This document shows positions 6,033 through 8,572 of a stretch of DNA of 8,572 nt, piece after piece. The translations under genes were made by a program, and so were the position numbers. The notes beneath the pieces were generated by a model, which worked only from the letters and a program-made list of their open reading frames with translations, was not told where the DNA came from and did no database searches. Where the stretch lies: assembly GCA_036514635.1 (NCBI GenBank), contig DATBWU010000249.1, positions 1-8,572 of the forward strand, read 5' to 3'. Position 1 is the stretch's first letter, and each line of letters starts with the position of its first letter. The DNA is from DASSFZ01 sp036514635 (lineage in GTDB: Bacteria > Chloroflexota > Anaerolineae > Fen-1058).

Positions 6033-6111
6033 GTATTCGTTTATTCGCTGTTGGCTCACCGGGTGTTTCAAGGAGGTCGCTGCAACGAATCCGCAGCGGA
6101 TAAACGGATAC
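6033..6111. repeat. Inverted repeat with 18-bp arms, plus a third direct copy at 6140-6152
   Basis: Arm 1 is GTATTCGTTTATTCGCTG (6033-6050), arm 2 CAGCGGATAAACGGATAC (6094-6111). They pair over all 18 positions in RNA, with the only two non-Watson-Crick pairs being G-U. The core ATTCGTTTATTCG of arm 1 (6035-6047) recurs exactly at 6140-6152, so arm 2 can pair with either copy but not both. Both direct copies follow TATCGTA and are followed by a similar CGGTG or CGGGTG stretch, suggesting an old duplication of about 35 bp. Confidence 0.7.
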
Positions 6112-6190
6112 AGCCCGCGCACTCGTGCGCCTATCGTAGATTCGTTTATTCGTTGTCCATCCGGTGCATCGGTTGCCCACCTCCTTGAAA
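6066..6190. repeat. 12-bp perfect inverted repeat
   Basis: TTTCAAGGAGGT (6066-6077) and ACCTCCTTGAAA (6179-6190) are exact inverse copies, 101 nt apart. They bracket the second arm and third copy of the neighbouring repeat family, so they could be the ends of a small mobile or MITE-like element, or a long RNA stem. No target-site duplication is obvious. The left arm contains AAGGAGG, but no start codon with a real gene follows. Confidence 0.6.
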
Positions 6191-6251
6191 TCCGGGAGGA
6201 GCGTCGCTGTTTATCCGATGCTATGACATCCTACAGGCCAAAACGGCGACG

Positions 6252-6268
6252 ATCGGCATGTGGCCGAT
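6252..6268 (+). promoter_or_regulatory. Operator-like dyad upstream of gap
   Basis: ATCGGC, 5-nt spacer, GCCGAT: a perfect 6-bp dyad. It sits where a -35 box would be relative to the candidate -10 at 6282-6287, a natural place for a repressor or activator of the gap-pgk operon. The binding protein is unknown. Confidence 0.4.
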
Positions 6269-6281
6269 GCGGCACACTGGA

Positions 6282-6287
6282 TATACT
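6282..6287 (+). promoter_or_regulatory. Candidate -10 box of the gap-pgk operon
   Basis: TATACT matches five of six bases of the -10 consensus, 57 nt upstream of the gap start. No -35 match is found at 16-18 bp; the dyad at 6252-6268 occupies that position, so an activator-dependent promoter is possible. Confidence 0.4.
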
Positions 6288-6344
6288 TGGAAAGGCTCAT
6301 CACGGGCAAGACCCGATCTCACACTAACGTAAAGGAGCACAAGC

Positions 6345-7355
6345 ATGACTGTCAAAGTTGGCATCAACGGGTTCGGACGGATCGGACGACAAGTGACAAA
6401 GGTTCTGTTCGAGTTGTATCCCGGACAGTTCGATTTGGTCGCCATCAACGATTTGACCGACACCAAGACCAACGCGCACCTGTTCAAGTACGACTCGACG
6501 TACGGCCGCTTCAACGGCACGGTCGAGTACGACGAAGCCAGCCTCACGATCAACGGTGACAAGATCAAGGTCCTCACCGAGAAGGATCCGGCCAGACTGC
6601 CGTGGAAGGACCTGGGCGTGGACATCGTGATCGAATCGACCGGCGTGTTCACCGACGCGACGAAGGCGAAGGCCCACATCGATGCCGGCGCGAAGAAGGT
6701 GATCATCAGCGCGCCCGCCAAGAACGAAGACATCACCATCGTCCTCGGCGTCAACGACCTGATGTACGATCCGGCCAAGCACCACATCATCTCCAATGCG
6801 TCCTGCACCACCAACTGCCTGGCCCCGGCGGCCAAAGTGGTTCACGACAACTTTAGGATCACCAAGGCGCTGATGACGACGGTTCACGCCTACACTAACG
6901 ATCAGCGCATCCTCGACCTAGTGCACAAAGACCTGCGCCGCGCTCGCGCCGCCGCGCTCAACATCATCCCGACGACCACGGGTGCGGCCAAAGCCGTGGC
7001 CCTGGTCATCCCCGATCTGAAAGGCAAATTCGACGGCTTCGCGCTGCGCGTGCCGACGGCGACCGTGTCCGTGGTGGACCTCGTCGCGAATGTCGAGAAG
7101 AAGCCTGCCTCGGCTGCGGAAGTCAACGCGGCTTTCAAGGCCGCCGCCGCCGGGCCAATGAAGGGCATCCTCGGCTACACCGAAGAGCCGCTGGTGTCCA
7201 GCGACTTCCGGGGCGACGCGCGCTCGTCGATCATCGACGGCCTGTCGACGATGGTCAAGGACGACATGATCAAAGTGATCGCCTGGTACGACAACGAGTG
7301 GGGTTACTCGGTGCGCACGGCAGATCTCGTCAAACTGATCGCCTCGAAAATGTGA
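6345..7355 (+). CDS. gap: Glyceraldehyde-3-phosphate dehydrogenase, type I
   Basis: A 336-residue cytosolic enzyme, the usual family length, oxidising glyceraldehyde-3-phosphate to 1,3-bisphosphoglycerate with NAD and inorganic phosphate, reversibly. The N-terminal Rossmann motif is KVGINGFGRIGRQV (4-17); N35-D36-L37 in the second strand favours NAD over NADP. The catalytic motif SNASCTTNCLAP (150-161) has nucleophile Cys154, with its partner His181 in TTVHAYT (178-184). The phosphate-binding stretch NIIPTTTGAAKAV (206-218) and the C-terminal WYDNEWGYSVR (314-324) are intact. The start ATG has AAAGGAG (6331-6337) at 7 nt, the best ribosome binding site in the window. It is followed after 1 nt by pgk, forming a standard gap-pgk operon that serves glycolysis and gluconeogenesis. 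Confidence 0.98.
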   Translation: MTVKVGINGFGRIGRQVTKVLFELYPGQFDLVAINDLTDTKTNAHLFKYDSTYGRFNGTVEYDEASLTINGDKIKVLTEKDPARLPWKDLGVDIVIESTGVFTDATKAKAHIDAGAKKVIISAPAKNEDITIVLGVNDLMYDPAKHHIISNASCTTNCLAPAAKVVHDNFRITKALMTTVHAYTNDQRILDLVHKDLRRARAAALNIIPTTTGAAKAVALVIPDLKGKFDGFALRVPTATVSVVDLVANVEKKPASAAEVNAAFKAAAAGPMKGILGYTEEPLVSSDFRGDARSSIIDGLSTMVKDDMIKVIAWYDNEWGYSVRTADLVKLIASKM

Positions 7356-7356
7356 T

Positions 7357-8532
7357 ATGAACAAGAAGACCATACGCAACGCCGAGTTCACCGGGAAGTG
7401 CGCACTCGTGCGGGTCGACTTCAACGTGCCGATCAAGGATGGCAAAGTCACCGACGACACGCGCATCACCGCCGCGCTGCCGACGATCAGATACCTGATC
7501 GAGCACGGCGCGAAAGTGATTCTGATGTCGCACCTGGGCCGTCCCAAGGGCGGCCCTGAACCGAAGTACAGCCTGGCCCCCGCCGCCGCGCGCCTGAGCG
7601 CGCTGATCGGCAAGCCGGTGGGCATGGCTCCCGATTGCATCGGCGCAGAAGTCGAGAAGATGGTCGCCGCGCTGAAGCCGGGCGACGTGCTGATGCTGGA
7701 GAACGTCCGTTTCCACCCGGAAGAAGAGAAGAACGATCCGGCCTTCGCCGCGCAACTGGCGAAACTGGGCGATGTGTACGTCAACGACGCCTTCGGATCG
7801 GCTCACCGCGCGCACGCCTCGACCGAAGCGGTCGCCCGACTGCTACCGGTGGCCGTCGCCGGGTTCCTGATGGAGGCCGAGATCGATTATCTGGGCCGTG
7901 CACTGGAAGCGCCGGAGCGACCGTTCGTCGCCATTCTGGGCGGCGCGAAGATCAGCGACAAGGTCAAGGTGATCGAGAACCTGCTGACTAAAGTCGATCG
8001 CCTGCTCATCGGCGGCGGCATGGCGAACACCTTTCTCAAGGCGAAGGGCTATGCCATGGGCGATTCGCTGGTCGAGGATGGGGCGGTGGCGACGGCGAAA
8101 GAAGTGATGGCGCGCGCCGGCGACAAGTTGATGCTGCCGGTCGATCTGGTCATCGCCGACAAGTTCGAGGCCGACGCGCCAATGCAGAGCGTCGCCGCCG
8201 ATCAAGTCCCGGCCGGTTGGCGGGCGATGGACATCGCCGGCAAAACGGCCGATGCGTACGCGGCAGAGATCGCCAGGGCCAAGATGATCGTCTGGAACGG
8301 GCCGATGGGCGTGTTCGAGTTCCCGCGCTTCGCGGCGGGCACCAATGCCGTCGCGCGCGCCGTGGCCGAATCGAAGGCCACGTCGATCATCGGCGGCGGC
8401 GATTCGGCGGCGGCCGTTCAGCAGGCGGGCGTCGCCGATCGCATCTCGCACATTTCGACCGGCGGCGGGGCCAGCCTGGAATTCCTGGAAGGCCGTACGC
8501 TGCCCGGCGTCGCAGCACTCAATGATGCCTGA
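7357..8532 (+). CDS. pgk: Phosphoglycerate kinase
   Basis: A 391-residue monomeric cytosolic kinase, normal length, interconverting 1,3-bisphosphoglycerate plus ADP and 3-phosphoglycerate plus ATP. N-domain substrate residues lie in VRVDFNVP (18-25), SHLGRP (58-63), LENVRFHPEEE (114-124) and NDAFGSAHRAHAS (143-155). The C-domain nucleotide site is in ILGGAKISDK (193-202), GGGMANTF (219-226), WNGPMGVFE (313-321) and IIGGGDSAAA (344-353); HISTGGGASLEFLEG (365-379) is the family's C-terminal signature. The ATG at 7357 begins 1 nt after the gap stop. There is no visible Shine-Dalgarno sequence in front of it, so translation is probably coupled to gap. Its product is the substrate of ApgM, encoded across the window on the other strand. 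The remaining 40 bases after the stop hold no supported feature. Confidence 0.98.
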   Translation: MNKKTIRNAEFTGKCALVRVDFNVPIKDGKVTDDTRITAALPTIRYLIEHGAKVILMSHLGRPKGGPEPKYSLAPAAARLSALIGKPVGMAPDCIGAEVEKMVAALKPGDVLMLENVRFHPEEEKNDPAFAAQLAKLGDVYVNDAFGSAHRAHASTEAVARLLPVAVAGFLMEAEIDYLGRALEAPERPFVAILGGAKISDKVKVIENLLTKVDRLLIGGGMANTFLKAKGYAMGDSLVEDGAVATAKEVMARAGDKLMLPVDLVIADKFEADAPMQSVAADQVPAGWRAMDIAGKTADAYAAEIARAKMIVWNGPMGVFEFPRFAAGTNAVARAVAESKATSIIGGGDSAAAVQQAGVADRISHISTGGGASLEFLEGRTLPGVAALNDA

Positions 8533-8572
8533 GGCGCACACATCCTCCCGCAGGCTATACTGCTCGAAGCCC

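Larger units (their letters stand above)
5996..6344. other. Gene-free 349-bp gap with repeats and the gap promoter region
   Basis: No credible gene is present. The first 200 bp hold recurring short motifs (ACGGATG, ATTCGTTTATTCG and their inverse), described as separate repeat entries. The last 100 bp hold a dyad, a candidate -10 box and the ribosome binding site of gap. No standard terminator for the upstream gene is visible. Confidence 0.6.

Noticed and set aside
6003..6188. 61-codon plus-strand frame in the gap before gap
   Set aside because: Made of the repeat motifs, no ribosome binding site and no protein-like pattern; better explained as repeat DNA.
6918..7784. 288-codon minus-strand frame across gap and pgk
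   Set aside because: It spans two certain genes on the opposite strand; composition typical of a shadow frame.
8556..8561. TATACT as promoter of a gene to the right of pgk
   Set aside because: No -35 match and the window ends 11 bases later, so there is nothing to support it.

Overview
The window looks like chromosomal DNA of a GC-rich bacterium. The gene set (archaeal-type phosphoglycerate mutase, YvcK with a membrane anchor, ergothioneine genes, Tat-exported protein) and the style of the intergenic repeats suggest a member of the Chloroflexota, perhaps Anaerolineae-like. That placement is inference from remembered gene style; no search was run. Coding density is high and nearly every gene is a recognisable family.

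Layout. Positions 1-3286 are on the minus strand, read right to left: apgM (phosphoglycerate mutase), a MntA-HepT toxin-antitoxin pair, egtD (histidine betaine synthase) and the first 39 codons of a probable egtB. Positions 3414-8532 are on the plus strand: yvcK (membrane-anchored CofD-like protein), a Tat-exported protein that resembles (alpha/alpha)6-barrel glycosidases, then gap (GAPDH) and pgk (phosphoglycerate kinase). The 127-bp gap between apgM and yvcK is a divergent promoter region with a good sigma70-type promoter in each direction, a repeated 11-mer in both promoters and a small dyad.

How the genes fit together. gap, pgk and apgM encode three consecutive steps of lower glycolysis/gluconeogenesis (glyceraldehyde-3-phosphate to 2-phosphoglycerate). 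YvcK-family proteins are known in Bacillus to be needed for growth on gluconeogenic carbon and to bind UDP-sugars, so the window reads as a central-carbon neighbourhood with a regulator in its middle. The exported glycosidase-like gene starts 2 nt after yvcK and is probably coupled to it. egtD and egtB make ergothioneine, a thiol antioxidant. The MntA-HepT pair has visibly lower GC than its neighbours and may be an acquired insertion.

The non-coding parts carry several unexplained repeat structures: five degenerate tandem heptamers (133-167), a multi-tier inverted repeat (183-263), a 58-nt hairpin in the egtD leader (1299-1356), and a 349-bp gap before gap (5996-6344) with mutually exclusive hairpin arms. 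I saw no CRISPR array, tRNA, rRNA, transposase or clear rho-independent terminator. I see no evidence of a wholly new system; the best leads are the divergent control region, the yvcK/exported-protein pair and the intergenic repeats.
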